Assembly (NCBI RefSeq): GCF_001320245.1
Contig: NZ_BCBA01000059.1
Coordinates: 1-64,000 of the forward strand
From: Pseudomonas sp. NBRC 111124
Lineage (GTDB): Bacteria; Pseudomonadota; Gammaproteobacteria; Pseudomonadales; Pseudomonadaceae
Direction of reading: 5' to 3'
Length of the DNA stretch: 64,000 bases
Both the position numbers and the translations under genes were made by a program. Positions 51,823 through 61,069 of this stretch are shown here, piece after piece; position 1 is the first letter of the stretch; each line of letters begins with the position of its first letter. The notes beneath the pieces were generated by a model. The model ran no database searches and was not told the origin of the DNA. It saw only the letters and a program-made list of their open reading frames with translations.

Positions 51823-51838
51823 TTGGCACGACTCATGC
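51823..51838 (+). promoter_or_regulatory. Sigma-54 promoter of aatJ
   Basis: TTGGCACGACTCATGC has the -24 GG and -12 GC with the right 10-base gap, and matches TGGCAC-N5-TGC. It lies 103-118 bases before the aatJ start and downstream of the AauR operator. The rest of 51619-51940 holds no gene. Confidence 0.88.
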
Positions 51839-51940
51839 TCTACACTTGGTAGCCGAATGCACCCGCTTCTGCGGTATTCGTTGAACGAAAGAGTCCGCCA
51901 ACGGCTCCATAAAAAAAACAAACACGTCGAGGAAAATTTG

Positions 51941-52858
51941 ATGCGCATCGTTCGTCATCTGTTGGGCGCAACCATCGCCGCCGCGATCATCGCTTCGCCA
52001 GCCATGGCTGAAGAGCTGACCGGTACTCTGAAGAAGATCAAGGACTCGGGCACCATCACCCTGGGCCACCGCGACTCTTCCATTCCATTTTCCTATCTGG
52101 CCGGCGGTCAAACGCCCGTGGGCTACTCCCACGACATCCAGCTGGCCGTGGTCGATGCCCTGAAGAAGCAACTGGGTACCGACATCAAGGTCAAATACAA
52201 CCTCGTCACTTCCCAGACGCGCATCCCGCTGGTGCAGAACGGCACCGTCGACCTGGAATGCGGCTCCACCACCAACAACGTCGAGCGCCAGCAGCAAGTC
52301 GGCTTCTCGGTCGGTATCTTCGAAGTGGGCACCCGCCTGCTGACCAAAGTCAAGGACGGTCAGCCTTCCTACAAGGACTTCCCGGACCTGGCCGGCAAGA
52401 ACGTCGTGACCACCGCTGGCACCACTTCCGAGCGCCTGCTCAAGGCGATGAACGCCGACAAGCAGATGAAGATGAACGTGATTTCCGCCAAGGACCACGG
52501 TGAAGCCTTCAACATGCTCGAAAGCGGCCGCGCCGTGGCCTTCATGATGGACGACGCCCTGCTTGCCGGTGAGATGGCCAAGGCGCGCAATCCAAAAGAT
52601 TGGGTCATCACCGGTACTCCACAGTCGTACGAAATCTACGGCTGCATGGTGCGCAAGGATGACGCGGCATTCAAGAAAGCGGTCGATGACGCCATCGTCG
52701 GCTACTTCAAGTCGGGCGAAGTCAACAAGAGCTACGACAAGTGGTTCACTCAGCCGATCCCACCGAAAGGTCTGAACCTGGACTTCAAGATGAGCGACGA
52801 GCTGAAGAAACTGATCGCCGAGCCAACCGACAAGGCCGCGGACGAGAAGAAGTCCTGA
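51941..52858 (+). CDS. aatJ: Glutamate/aspartate ABC transporter binding protein
   Basis: 305 residues (also called gltI). Signal peptide MRIVRHLLGATIAAAIIASP-AMA, then a periplasmic binding protein type 2 fold with GTLKKIKDSGTITLGHRDSS and the amino-acid-binding region RIPLVQNGTVDLECGSTTNN. It binds glutamate and aspartate for AatQMP. The start has GAGGAAAA upstream. A hairpin follows before the permease genes, which normally lets the binding protein be made in excess. Confidence 0.96.
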   Translation: MRIVRHLLGATIAAAIIASPAMAEELTGTLKKIKDSGTITLGHRDSSIPFSYLAGGQTPVGYSHDIQLAVVDALKKQLGTDIKVKYNLVTSQTRIPLVQNGTVDLECGSTTNNVERQQQVGFSVGIFEVGTRLLTKVKDGQPSYKDFPDLAGKNVVTTAGTTSERLLKAMNADKQMKMNVISAKDHGEAFNMLESGRAVAFMMDDALLAGEMAKARNPKDWVITGTPQSYEIYGCMVRKDDAAFKKAVDDAIVGYFKSGEVNKSYDKWFTQPIPPKGLNLDFKMSDELKKLIAEPTDKAADEKKS

Positions 52859-52933
52859 TCCTCAGCCAATAGTGGCCTGGTGCGCATCCGCACACGATTC
52901 AACCCACAGGCCACGCTTTAGTGTCTACCCTTT

Positions 52934-52962
52934 CATCCAAGGGCGTTCATCGCCCTTGGATG
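52934..52962 (+). other. Intercistronic hairpin between aatJ and aatQ
   Basis: CATCCAAGGGCG / CGCCCTTGGATG, a perfect 12-base stem with loop TTCAT and no T run, in the 146-base gap. Likely partial terminator or 3'-end protector, giving more aatJ than aatQMP mRNA. Confidence 0.75.
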
Positions 52963-53004
52963 CTCGAAGGTGCCCGTGAAACAACCGTCTGAGGGGAAAT
53001 CCCG

Positions 53005-53751
53005 ATGAATTACAACTGGGACTGGGGCGTGTTCTTCAAGTCCACCGGCGTGGGCAGCGAGACCTATCTGGACTGGTACGTCACCGGTCTGGGCTGGACC
53101 ATCGCCATCGCCATCTCCGCCTGGATCATCGCACTGCTGCTGGGGTCGGTCCTCGGCGTCATGCGTACCGTGCCTAACCGCCTGGTATCGGGCATCGCCA
53201 CCGTCTACGTGGAGCTGTTCCGCAACGTGCCGCTGCTGGTGCAGCTGTTCATCTGGTACTTCCTGGTGCCGGACCTGCTGCCCGAAGGCCTGCAGGAATG
53301 GTTCAAGCAAGACCTCAACCCGACCACCTCGGCGCTGATCAGCGTGGTCATCTGCCTGGGCCTGTTCACCGCCGCCCGCGTCTGCGAACAGGTGCGCACC
53401 GGCATCCAGGCGCTGCCGCGCGGCCAGGAAGCCGCCGCCCGCGCCATGGGCTTCAGCCTGCCGCAGATCTACAACAACGTGCTGCTGCCGCAGGCCTACC
53501 GGATCATCATCCCGCCACTCACCTCGGAATTCTTGAACGTGTTCAAGAACTCCTCGGTGGCCTCGTTGATCGGCCTGATGGAGCTGCTGGCGCAAACCAA
53601 GCAGACCGCCGAATTCTCGGCCAACCTGTTCGAGGCCTTCACCCTGGCCACGTTGATCTACTTCACCCTGAACATGGGCCTGATGCTGCTGATGCGCATG
53701 ATCGAGAAGAAAGTCGCCGTGCCTGGCCTGATTTCCGTGGGGGGCAAGTGA
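53005..53751 (+). CDS. aatQ: Glutamate/aspartate ABC permease
   Basis: 248 residues (gltJ). HisMQ-type permease with about five helices and the EAA-like loop GQEAAARAMGFSLPQIYNNV, which docks to the ATPase. It forms a heterodimer with AatM, whose gene follows without a gap. Start with GAGG upstream. Confidence 0.95.
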   Translation: MNYNWDWGVFFKSTGVGSETYLDWYVTGLGWTIAIAISAWIIALLLGSVLGVMRTVPNRLVSGIATVYVELFRNVPLLVQLFIWYFLVPDLLPEGLQEWFKQDLNPTTSALISVVICLGLFTAARVCEQVRTGIQALPRGQEAAARAMGFSLPQIYNNVLLPQAYRIIIPPLTSEFLNVFKNSSVASLIGLMELLAQTKQTAEFSANLFEAFTLATLIYFTLNMGLMLLMRMIEKKVAVPGLISVGGK

Positions 53752-54423
53752 ATGGACATGGATTTCAGCGAAATCATCCCCGCACTGCCAGCCCTCTGGG
53801 ACGGCATGATCCTGACCCTGCAACTGATGGTCATGGGCGTGGTCGGCGGTATCGTGCTGGGTACCCTCCTGGCCCTGATGCGCCTGTCGTCGAGCAAGCT
53901 GCTGGCACGTGTGGCCGGTGCCTACGTCAACTACTTCCGCTCGATCCCGCTGCTGCTGGTGATTACCTGGTTCTACCTGGCGGTGCCGTTCGTGCTGCGC
54001 TGGATCACTGGCGAGGACACTCCGGTGGGTGCCTTCACTTCGTGCGTGGTGGCGTTCATGATGTTCGAGGCCGCCTACTTCTGCGAAATCGTCCGCGCCG
54101 GTGTGCAGTCGATTTCCAAAGGTCAGATGGGTGCTGCACAAGCCCTTGGCATGACCTACGGCCAGACCATGCGCCTGATCATCCTGCCCCAGGCGTTCCG
54201 CAAGATGACCCCGCTGCTGCTGCAGCAGAGCATCATCCTGTTCCAGGACACCTCACTGGTGTACACCGTGGGCCTGGTCGACTTCCTCAACTCGGCACGC
54301 GCCAACGGCGACATCATCGGGCGCTCCCATGAGTTCCTGATCTTCGCCGGTGTCGTGTACTTCCTCATCAGTTTCTCCGCTTCGTGGCTGGTCAAACGCC
54401 TGCAAAAAAGGATCACCGTATGA
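53752..54423 (+). CDS. aatM: Glutamate/aspartate ABC permease
   Basis: 223 residues (gltK). Same family as AatQ: helices TLQLMVMGVVGGIVLGTLLA and GAYVNYFRSIPLLLVITWFY, and an EAA loop GQMGAAQALGMTYGQTMRLI. Its start abuts the aatQ stop and its stop overlaps the aatP start, so all three are coupled. Confidence 0.95.
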   Translation: MDMDFSEIIPALPALWDGMILTLQLMVMGVVGGIVLGTLLALMRLSSSKLLARVAGAYVNYFRSIPLLLVITWFYLAVPFVLRWITGEDTPVGAFTSCVVAFMMFEAAYFCEIVRAGVQSISKGQMGAAQALGMTYGQTMRLIILPQAFRKMTPLLLQQSIILFQDTSLVYTVGLVDFLNSARANGDIIGRSHEFLIFAGVVYFLISFSASWLVKRLQKRITV

Positions 54424-55154
54424 TTTCCATCAAGAACGTCAACAAGTGGTACGGCGACTTCCAGGTGCTGACCGATTGCACCACCGAGGTGAAGAAGGGT
54501 GAAGTGGTGGTGGTGTGCGGCCCGTCCGGCTCGGGCAAGTCCACCCTGATCAAGTGCGTCAACGCGCTGGAGCCGTTCCAGAAAGGCGACATCGTGGTCG
54601 ATGGCACGTCGATTGCCGACCCCAAGACCAACTTGCCCAAACTGCGTTCGCGGGTGGGCATGGTGTTCCAGCACTTCGAACTGTTCCCTCACCTGAGCAT
54701 CACCGAGAACCTGACCATCGCCCAGCGCAAGGTGCTCGGCCGCAGCGAAGCGGAAGCGACCAAGAAGGGCCTGGCCCTGCTCGACCGCGTCGGCCTCAGT
54801 GCCCATGCCAAGAAGCACCCTGGCCAACTGTCCGGTGGCCAGCAGCAGCGCGTGGCGATCGCCCGCGCGCTGTCGATGGACCCGATCGTCATGCTGTTCG
54901 ACGAACCGACCTCGGCGCTGGACCCGGAGATGGTCAACGAAGTACTGGACGTGATGGTCGAACTGGCCCACGAAGGCATGACCATGATGTGCGTGACCCA
55001 CGAAATGGGCTTTGCCCGCAAAGTCGCCAACCGCGTCATCTTCATGGACAAGGGCAACATCATCGAGGACTGCCAGAAGGAAGCCTTCTTCGGTGACCCG
55101 AGCGCCCGCCACGAACGTACCCAGCACTTCCTCAGCAAGATCCTGCAACACTGA
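54420..55154 (+). CDS. aatP: Glutamate/aspartate ABC transporter ATPase
   Basis: 244 residues (gltL). Walker A GPSGSGKST, signature LSGGQQQRVAIARAL, Walker B VMLFDEPTSALD and switch His in VTHEMGFA. Energises uptake by AatQM. Overlaps the aatM stop (ATGA). Confidence 0.97.
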   Translation: MISIKNVNKWYGDFQVLTDCTTEVKKGEVVVVCGPSGSGKSTLIKCVNALEPFQKGDIVVDGTSIADPKTNLPKLRSRVGMVFQHFELFPHLSITENLTIAQRKVLGRSEAEATKKGLALLDRVGLSAHAKKHPGQLSGGQQQRVAIARALSMDPIVMLFDEPTSALDPEMVNEVLDVMVELAHEGMTMMCVTHEMGFARKVANRVIFMDKGNIIEDCQKEAFFGDPSARHERTQHFLSKILQH

Positions 55155-55170
55155 TTCGGCAACAACGGCA

Positions 55171-55197
55171 CCGCTGCCCGGGTTCGCCCGGCAGCGG
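55171..55197 (+). terminator. Stem-loop after aatP
   Basis: CCGCTGCC(C)GGG / CCCGGCAGCGG, loop TTCG, one bulged base, no T run; the aauSR genes follow within 27 bases, so probable partial terminator. Confidence 0.55.
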
Positions 55198-55223
55198 ATG
55201 CTGGCCGTGACAAGGCCACTGTG

Positions 55224-57128
55224 ATGAAATGCGACCCTTCGCTTCTTCTCCCTGCCAAGCCCGCCGTGAAATCCCGCCTGATTCGCCAATTGCTGCTGCC
55301 ACCCCTGATCATCCTGCTAATGGTCGGCTTGGGGCTGGCCGGCTACCTGATCAGCGAAAGCAACGGCATCCGCACCCTCAGCGAGAACGGCGAGCGTGCC
55401 CTCGAACTGCATGCGCGCACGGTGGAAAGCGAAATCAGCAAGTACACCTACTTGCCGAGCCTGCTGGAGCTGGAAGACAGCGTCTCGCAGCTACTTACCG
55501 ACCCTGATGGCGCCAACCGGCAAACCGTCAACGAATACCTTGAAGGCCTGAACCGCCGCAGCCGCAGCCGGGCGATCTTCGTGCTCGACACCAACGGCCG
55601 GGTGCAGGCCACCAGCAACTGGCGCGATGCCGACTCGTTCCTTGGTGAAGACCTGTCGTTCCGCGCCTATTTCCAGACTGCCGTACGTGGCGAGCCTGGC
55701 CGTTTCTACGGCATCGGCAGCACCACCGGCGAGGCCGGCTACTATCTGGCTCACGGCCTCGAAGAGCACGGCAAGATCATTGGCGTGGCGGTGATCAAGG
55801 TACGCCTGGACACCCTCGAAGAACGCTGGCAACGCGCCCGCCTGGAAGCCTTCGTCAGCGATGAGAACGGCATCATCATTCTCTCCAGTGACCCGGCCCG
55901 GCGCTTGAAGTCGGTGCGCCCGTTAACTGCGCAGACCAAGGAACGCCTGGCGCGCAGCCTGCAATATTATTGGTGGCCGTTGAACGAGCTCCAGCCTCTG
56001 GCGCGGGAAACCCTGGCCGATGGCGTGGAAAAGCTGACATTCCCGGCCAACAGCGAAACGGCTGGAGGCAAGCCCCGTGAAGTGGCTTACCTGGCACAGA
56101 CCCGGCGCCTGGTCGACACCCCCTGGCATTTCACCCTGCTGACGCCATTGCAGGATCTGCGCCGCGAATCCATGGTGCAAGGCATCCTGGTTGGCGTCGC
56201 CTTCGCCCTGCTGACCATCCTCGGCATCGCCTGGAACGAGCGGCGCAAGGTAGTGGCCACACGCTTGGCCGCCCGTGAAGCGCTCGAAGAAGCCAACAGC
56301 CAGCTGGAACGGCGCATCGCCGACCGTACCGCTGACTTGCGCGCCAGCAACGAACGGCTCAAGGGCCAGATTCGCGAACGCCGCCACGCCGAACAGACCC
56401 TGCGCCATGCCCAGGACGAACTGGTCCAGGCCGGCAAGCTGGCGGCGATCGGGCAGATGTCCACCAGCATCGCCCACGAGCTGAACCAGCCTCTGGCGGC
56501 ACTGCGAACGCTGTCTGGCAACACCGTGCGCTTCCTCGAACGCGGTGCGCTGGAGACTGCCAGCACCAACCTGCACACCATGAACGACCTGATCGACCGC
56601 ATGGGCCGCATCACCGCCAGCCTGCGCTCGTTCGCACGGCGCGGCGACGACAGCGGCCAAGCGTCGCTGGCCAAGGCCGTGGAGGCATCCCTGCAAGTGC
56701 TGAGTAACCGCATTTCCGGATGCCATCTGCAACTGCACAGCCAGTTCGACGACCATCAACTGGCCATTGACCAGACCCGCCTGGAGCAGATTCTGGTCAA
56801 CCTGATCGGAAACGCACTCGATGCAATGGCCACTCAGCCACTGCCCGAGCTGTGGCTCGAAGGCGAGCTGCAAGGCGACAAATACCGCTTGCGGGTGCGC
56901 GACAACGGCCACGGCATTGACGCCGAAACCCGCAAGCACCTGTTCGAACCCTTTTTCACCACCAAACCGGGCGAACATGGCCTGGGCCTGGGGCTGACCC
57001 TGTCGGCGAGCCTTGCCGCCGCCGCCAAGGGCAGCCTGAATGTCGAGCACCCCGCCACGGGCGGCACGGCCTTCGTCCTCGCCCTCCCCCTGGTCACGCC
57101 CCCCAGCGAATCGGCAGAGCAACCATGA
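55224..57128 (+). CDS. aauS: Sensor kinase for acidic amino acids
   Basis: 634 residues from the ATG at 55224; the GTG just before it is less likely. DctB-like layout: first membrane helix at about 23-43, a periplasmic dCACHE-type sensor of about 275 residues, second helix about 320-339, a coiled coil (ANSQLERRIADRTADLRASN), then the kinase domain with H418 in IAHELNQPLAAL, N box LIGNALDAM and G boxes DNGHGIDAE and GLGLGLT. It responds to glutamate and aspartate and phosphorylates AauR. Overlaps aauR by 4 bases. Confidence 0.94.
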   Translation: MKCDPSLLLPAKPAVKSRLIRQLLLPPLIILLMVGLGLAGYLISESNGIRTLSENGERALELHARTVESEISKYTYLPSLLELEDSVSQLLTDPDGANRQTVNEYLEGLNRRSRSRAIFVLDTNGRVQATSNWRDADSFLGEDLSFRAYFQTAVRGEPGRFYGIGSTTGEAGYYLAHGLEEHGKIIGVAVIKVRLDTLEERWQRARLEAFVSDENGIIILSSDPARRLKSVRPLTAQTKERLARSLQYYWWPLNELQPLARETLADGVEKLTFPANSETAGGKPREVAYLAQTRRLVDTPWHFTLLTPLQDLRRESMVQGILVGVAFALLTILGIAWNERRKVVATRLAAREALEEANSQLERRIADRTADLRASNERLKGQIRERRHAEQTLRHAQDELVQAGKLAAIGQMSTSIAHELNQPLAALRTLSGNTVRFLERGALETASTNLHTMNDLIDRMGRITASLRSFARRGDDSGQASLAKAVEASLQVLSNRISGCHLQLHSQFDDHQLAIDQTRLEQILVNLIGNALDAMATQPLPELWLEGELQGDKYRLRVRDNGHGIDAETRKHLFEPFFTTKPGEHGLGLGLTLSASLAAAAKGSLNVEHPATGGTAFVLALPLVTPPSESAEQP

Positions 57129-58453
57129 ACCAAGCGCCACTTACCGTCCTGATCGTCGAAGACGACCCGCATGTGCTGCTCGGCTGCCAGCAGGCGCTGG
57201 CGCTGGAAGACATCGCCTGCGAGGGCGTCGGCAGTGCCGAACAGGCTCTGGAGCGTATCGGCGATGATTTTGCCGGGATCGTCGTCAGCGATATCCGCCT
57301 GCCGGGCATCGATGGCCTGGAGCTGCTCAACCGCCTCAAGGCCCGCGACCGCAGCCTGCCGGTAGTGCTGATCACCGGCCACGGCGATATCGACATGGCG
57401 GTCGGTGCCATGCGCAACGGCGCGTACGACTTCATGGAAAAGCCCTTCTCCCCGGAGCGCCTTGTCGATGTGGTGCGCCGTGCCCTGGAGCAGCGCGGGC
57501 TGTCCCGCGAAGTGCTGGCCCTGCGTCGGCAATTGGCCGAGCAGAGCAGCCTGGAGGGGCGCATCATCGGCCGCTCGCCTGGCATGCAACATCTGCGCGA
57601 ACTGATCGCCAACGTCGCCGATACCTCGGCCAACGTGCTGATCGAAGGTGAAACCGGCACCGGCAAGGAGCTGGTCGCCCGCTGCCTGCACGACTTCAGC
57701 CGGCGCCAAGGCCAACCGTTCGTGGCACTGAACTGCGGTGGGCTGCCGGAAAACCTCTTCGAAAGCGAGATCTTCGGCCACGAAGCCAATGCGTTTACCG
57801 GGGCCGGCAAGCGTCGCATTGGCAAGATCGAACATGCCAACGGCGGTACGTTGTTCCTCGACGAAGTGGAAAGCATGCCGATCAACCTGCAGATCAAGCT
57901 GCTGCGCGTGCTGCAGGAACGCACCCTGGAACGCTTGGGCTCGAACCAGAGCATTGCAGTGGATTGCCGGGTGATCGCAGCCACCAAATCCGACCTCGAC
58001 GCGCTTGGCCAGACTGGGCAATTTCGCAGCGACCTGTATTACCGTCTGAACGTAGTGACCCTTGAGCTGCCGCCGCTGCGAGAGCGCCGCGAAGACATCC
58101 TGCAACTGTTCGAACACTTCCTGCAGCAATCGGCGCTGCGTTTCGATCGTGAGGCGCCGACGCTGGACAGCCAGACCCTGTCGCGGCTGATGGCCCATGA
58201 CTGGCCGGGCAACGTGCGCGAGTTGCGCAACGTGGCCGAGCGTTATGCCTTGGGGCTACCGGCGTTCAAGAAAGGACCGAGCAGTGGGGCCAGCCAAGGC
58301 GTTGGCTTTGCCGAGGCGGTGGAGGCGTTCGAGCGTAACCTGCTCAGCGATGCCTTGCAGCGCACCGGTGGCAACCTCAGCCAGGCCAGCCAGGAGCTGG
58401 GGATGGCCAAGACCACGCTATTCGACAAGGTCAAGAAGTACGGGCTCGGCTGA
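57125..58453 (+). CDS. aauR: Sigma-54-dependent response regulator
   Basis: 442 residues. Receiver with D56 (VSDIRLP); AAA+ domain with Walker A GETGTGKE, Walker B GGTLFLDEV, and sigma-54 contact loop; C-terminal Fis-type HTH (NLSQASQELGMAKTTLFDKV). The contact loop reads NAFTGA (222-227), not GAFTGA. It activates aatJQMP and other acidic amino acid genes via TTCGG-N4-CCGAA sites, one of which is upstream of aatJ in this window. Confidence 0.95.
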   Translation: MNQAPLTVLIVEDDPHVLLGCQQALALEDIACEGVGSAEQALERIGDDFAGIVVSDIRLPGIDGLELLNRLKARDRSLPVVLITGHGDIDMAVGAMRNGAYDFMEKPFSPERLVDVVRRALEQRGLSREVLALRRQLAEQSSLEGRIIGRSPGMQHLRELIANVADTSANVLIEGETGTGKELVARCLHDFSRRQGQPFVALNCGGLPENLFESEIFGHEANAFTGAGKRRIGKIEHANGGTLFLDEVESMPINLQIKLLRVLQERTLERLGSNQSIAVDCRVIAATKSDLDALGQTGQFRSDLYYRLNVVTLELPPLRERREDILQLFEHFLQQSALRFDREAPTLDSQTLSRLMAHDWPGNVRELRNVAERYALGLPAFKKGPSSGASQGVGFAEAVEAFERNLLSDALQRTGGNLSQASQELGMAKTTLFDKVKKYGLG

Positions 58454-58471
58454 AGAGCTGGCGACGCTGAT

Positions 58472-59467
58472 TCAAAGCCCTGCGATATGGGTGACATCCT
58501 CCCGATGCGACTGCAGATAAGGCAGCACCGCTGCCAGCAACGGCGCCTTGAATGGCTCCTGGAAGCGATGTGCCAAGCCCGGTATCAGCCGCAACTGGCT
58601 CCCCTGGATATGCGCTGCCAAATGCACCCCATGCATCACCGGTAACAGCGGATCGGCCGTGCCATGCACTACCAGCGTTGGCACCCGCAACTCATTGAGT
58701 AACTGCACCCGGCTCGGCTCGGCGAGTATCGCCATGATCTGACGCTTCGCTCCATCCGGATTGTACGCGCGGTCATATGCCACCGCCGCCTGCTGCAGCA
58801 GTACCGCCCGCTCATCGTGCACTTGGGGGCTACCCAGCGCTGCCAGCAGGTCGGCCTGCTGCTCGATGGCTACCTCGCGATTCGGCGCACTGCGCCGCGC
58901 CAGCAATTGCACCAGCGCCGGGTCAGGTGCCGGCAGCCCGGCCGCTCCCGAGCTGGACATCACCAGGGTCAGGCTACGTACCCGCTCCGGCGCCATGGCT
59001 GCAAGGTGCTGGGCGATCATCCCGCCCATGCTCACACCCAGCACATGGAACTGGCGGACGCCCAGAACATTCATCAACTGCAGACCATCATCGGCCATGT
59101 CGGTCAGGGTATAGGGCGCCGATACCGGCAGGCCCAGCTTGTAGCGCAACAGCTCGACCGTGAGGTTGGCCGAAGGCGGCAGCTGGTTCCAGCGCGACAG
59201 ACCGACATCACGGTTGTCGTAGCGAATGACCCGAAAGCCCTGGCGGCACAGCGCCTCGACCACATCGTCAGGCCAATGGATGAGTTGCCCGCCCAAGCCC
59301 ATGACCAGCAGCAAGGCCGGATCGCGAGGCGCGCCGACACTCTGGTAGACCAAGCTCAAGTCACCCACTTCGGCACGTTGTACCGGCACATGAGCGTCGC
59401 AGCGCGTGTCAGCGAAGCTTGCCGAAGCGCTGAACACGAAAAAGAAAAACAGCAGAAAAGCCCGCAT
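58472..59467 (-). CDS. Exported alpha/beta hydrolase
   Basis: 331 residues from the ATG at 59467, which begins a signal peptide (MRAFLLFFFFVFSASASFAD); upstream in-frame codons add non-signal sequence. The alpha/beta-hydrolase fold shows a nucleophile elbow GVSMGGMIAQ, oxyanion LLVMGLGG, acid VVHGTADPLLP and His in IPGLAHRF. It could be a periplasmic esterase or lactonase; the substrate is unknown. Convergent with aauR with an 18-base gap. Confidence 0.88.
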   Translation of the reverse strand: MRAFLLFFFFVFSASASFADTRCDAHVPVQRAEVGDLSLVYQSVGAPRDPALLLVMGLGGQLIHWPDDVVEALCRQGFRVIRYDNRDVGLSRWNQLPPSANLTVELLRYKLGLPVSAPYTLTDMADDGLQLMNVLGVRQFHVLGVSMGGMIAQHLAAMAPERVRSLTLVMSSSGAAGLPAPDPALVQLLARRSAPNREVAIEQQADLLAALGSPQVHDERAVLLQQAAVAYDRAYNPDGAKRQIMAILAEPSRVQLLNELRVPTLVVHGTADPLLPVMHGVHLAAHIQGSQLRLIPGLAHRFQEPFKAPLLAAVLPYLQSHREDVTHIAGL

Positions 59468-59664
59468 GAAAGAAACACCAGAATGCAGATCCCCAGTAGA
59501 GCGCGAGTCTGATGACTTTCTTTCGGGCGCGCTGCCACAGTTCAGTGACAGTTTGATGAACCCTGCCGAGCGGTGCGGCTGATCGTCCAGTCGACAGCCC
59601 GTGGCAACATGAGCGAAACTCAACTCATTCCCCGTTTCCTCAAATATTTTTCTCGGAGTCAGCT

Positions 59665-60582
59665 GTGCTGGAGATTCGCCACCTGAAAACCCTTCATGCC
59701 TTGCGCGAGGCCGACAGCCTGGTGGAGGCCGCTGAACGCCTGCACCTGACCCAGTCGGCCCTGTCGCACCAGTTCAAGGAGCTGGAAGAGCGCCTGGGGC
59801 TGCCGTTGTTCGTGCGCAAGACCAAGCCTATCCGCTTCACCAGCGCCGGCCTGCGCCTGTTGCAACTGGCCGATGCCACCCTGCCGCTGCTGCGCGGCGC
59901 CGAGCGTGACATCGCCCGCCTGGCGGGTGGCACTGCCGGGCGGCTGCACATGGCCATCGAATGCCACAGCTGCTTCCAGTGGCTGATGCCGACCATCGAC
60001 CAGTTCCGCGATGCCTGGCCGGAAGTGGAGCTGGACCTGGCCTCTGGCTTCGCCTTCGCCCCGCTGCCAGCACTGGCCCGTGGTGACCTCGATCTGGTGG
60101 TGACCTCCGACCCGCTGGACCTGGCCGGCATCACCTACGTGCCGCTGTTCACCTATGAGGCCATGCTCGCCGTGGCCAATCAGCACCCGCTGGCCAGCAA
60201 ACCGTACATGGTGCCCCAGGATTTGCTCGACCAGACCCTCATCACCTACCCGGTGGAGCGCGACCGCCTGGATATCTTCACCCGCTTCCTGGAGCCGGCC
60301 GACATCGAGCCGGCTGCCGTGCGCACGTCCGAGCTGACAGTGATGATGATGCAATTGGTAGCCAGCGGCCGTGGCGTCTGCGGCATGCCGCACTGGGCGT
60401 TGCATGAATACAGCTCGCGGGGCTATGTGAAGGGCAAGCGCCTGGGCGAGAAAGGCCTGTTCGCCACGCTGTATGCGGCCGTGCGCACCGACATGCTCGA
60501 TGCGCCTTACATGCGTGACTTCCTGCTGACCGCCAAGGACACCTCGTTCGCCACCCTCGACGGGGTCAGCGCGGTACGCTGA
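59665..60582 (+). CDS. metR: LysR-type regulator MetR
   Basis: 305 residues, GTG start with GGAG upstream. LysR HTH (LVEAAERLHLTQSALSHQFK) and the MetR-type effector domain, which binds homocysteine (HMAIECHSCFQWLMPTIDQF is the characteristic C-HSCFQWL block). It activates metE and related methionine genes; metE is not in the window. Its 3' end overlaps that of the Nudix gene by 17 bases, convergent. Confidence 0.93.
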   Translation: MLEIRHLKTLHALREADSLVEAAERLHLTQSALSHQFKELEERLGLPLFVRKTKPIRFTSAGLRLLQLADATLPLLRGAERDIARLAGGTAGRLHMAIECHSCFQWLMPTIDQFRDAWPEVELDLASGFAFAPLPALARGDLDLVVTSDPLDLAGITYVPLFTYEAMLAVANQHPLASKPYMVPQDLLDQTLITYPVERDRLDIFTRFLEPADIEPAAVRTSELTVMMMQLVASGRGVCGMPHWALHEYSSRGYVKGKRLGEKGLFATLYAAVRTDMLDAPYMRDFLLTAKDTSFATLDGVSAVR

Positions 60583-60979
60583 CGGCCTGGCGGTACAGCG
60601 GCAGGATCAGGTCGCGGGTCAGCGGCGCAAGCTCCACCCTGGCTGCCTGATCGGCGGCCAGCCACAGCACTTCTTCGATCTCCGCCGCCGGGGCTACGGC
60701 CTCGGCACTGTCGACGCGGAACAGCTCGGCCTGCACCTCGAAGCCTGGCTCGTTGGCGGCTGGCGCGCTGAACTGGCCCAGGTGGACCGCCTGGGCGGGG
60801 TCGATACGCAGGCCCAGTTCTTCAAACAACTCGCGTGCCAGCGCCTGAACAGGCGACTCACCAGCATCGATCTTGCCACCTGGCTGCATGAACGCCTGGG
60901 TGCCGCGTTTGCGTACCAGCAGGGTGCGGCCTTGCGGGTCGATCAACAGGGCGGCGGCGATGCGGATGATATTGGGCAT
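60566..60979 (-). CDS. Nudix hydrolase
   Basis: 137 residues. Complete Nudix box at 34-57: GGKIDAGESPVQALARELFE then ELGL (GX5EX7REUXEEXGU). Substrate unknown; the C-terminal part is typical of small MutT-like pyrophosphatases. Divergent from lhr with 90 bases between. Confidence 0.92.
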   Translation of the reverse strand: MPNIIRIAAALLIDPQGRTLLVRKRGTQAFMQPGGKIDAGESPVQALARELFEELGLRIDPAQAVHLGQFSAPAANEPGFEVQAELFRVDSAEAVAPAAEIEEVLWLAADQAARVELAPLTRDLILPLYRQAVSVPR

Positions 60980-61069
60980 GGGTGAGCTCGCGCAAAAGGC
61001 GACAGTCTACAGAAGATCAACGACGAACGGCCCCTTGCCAACCCGTCGTTCACCCGCCATAACCAAGTC

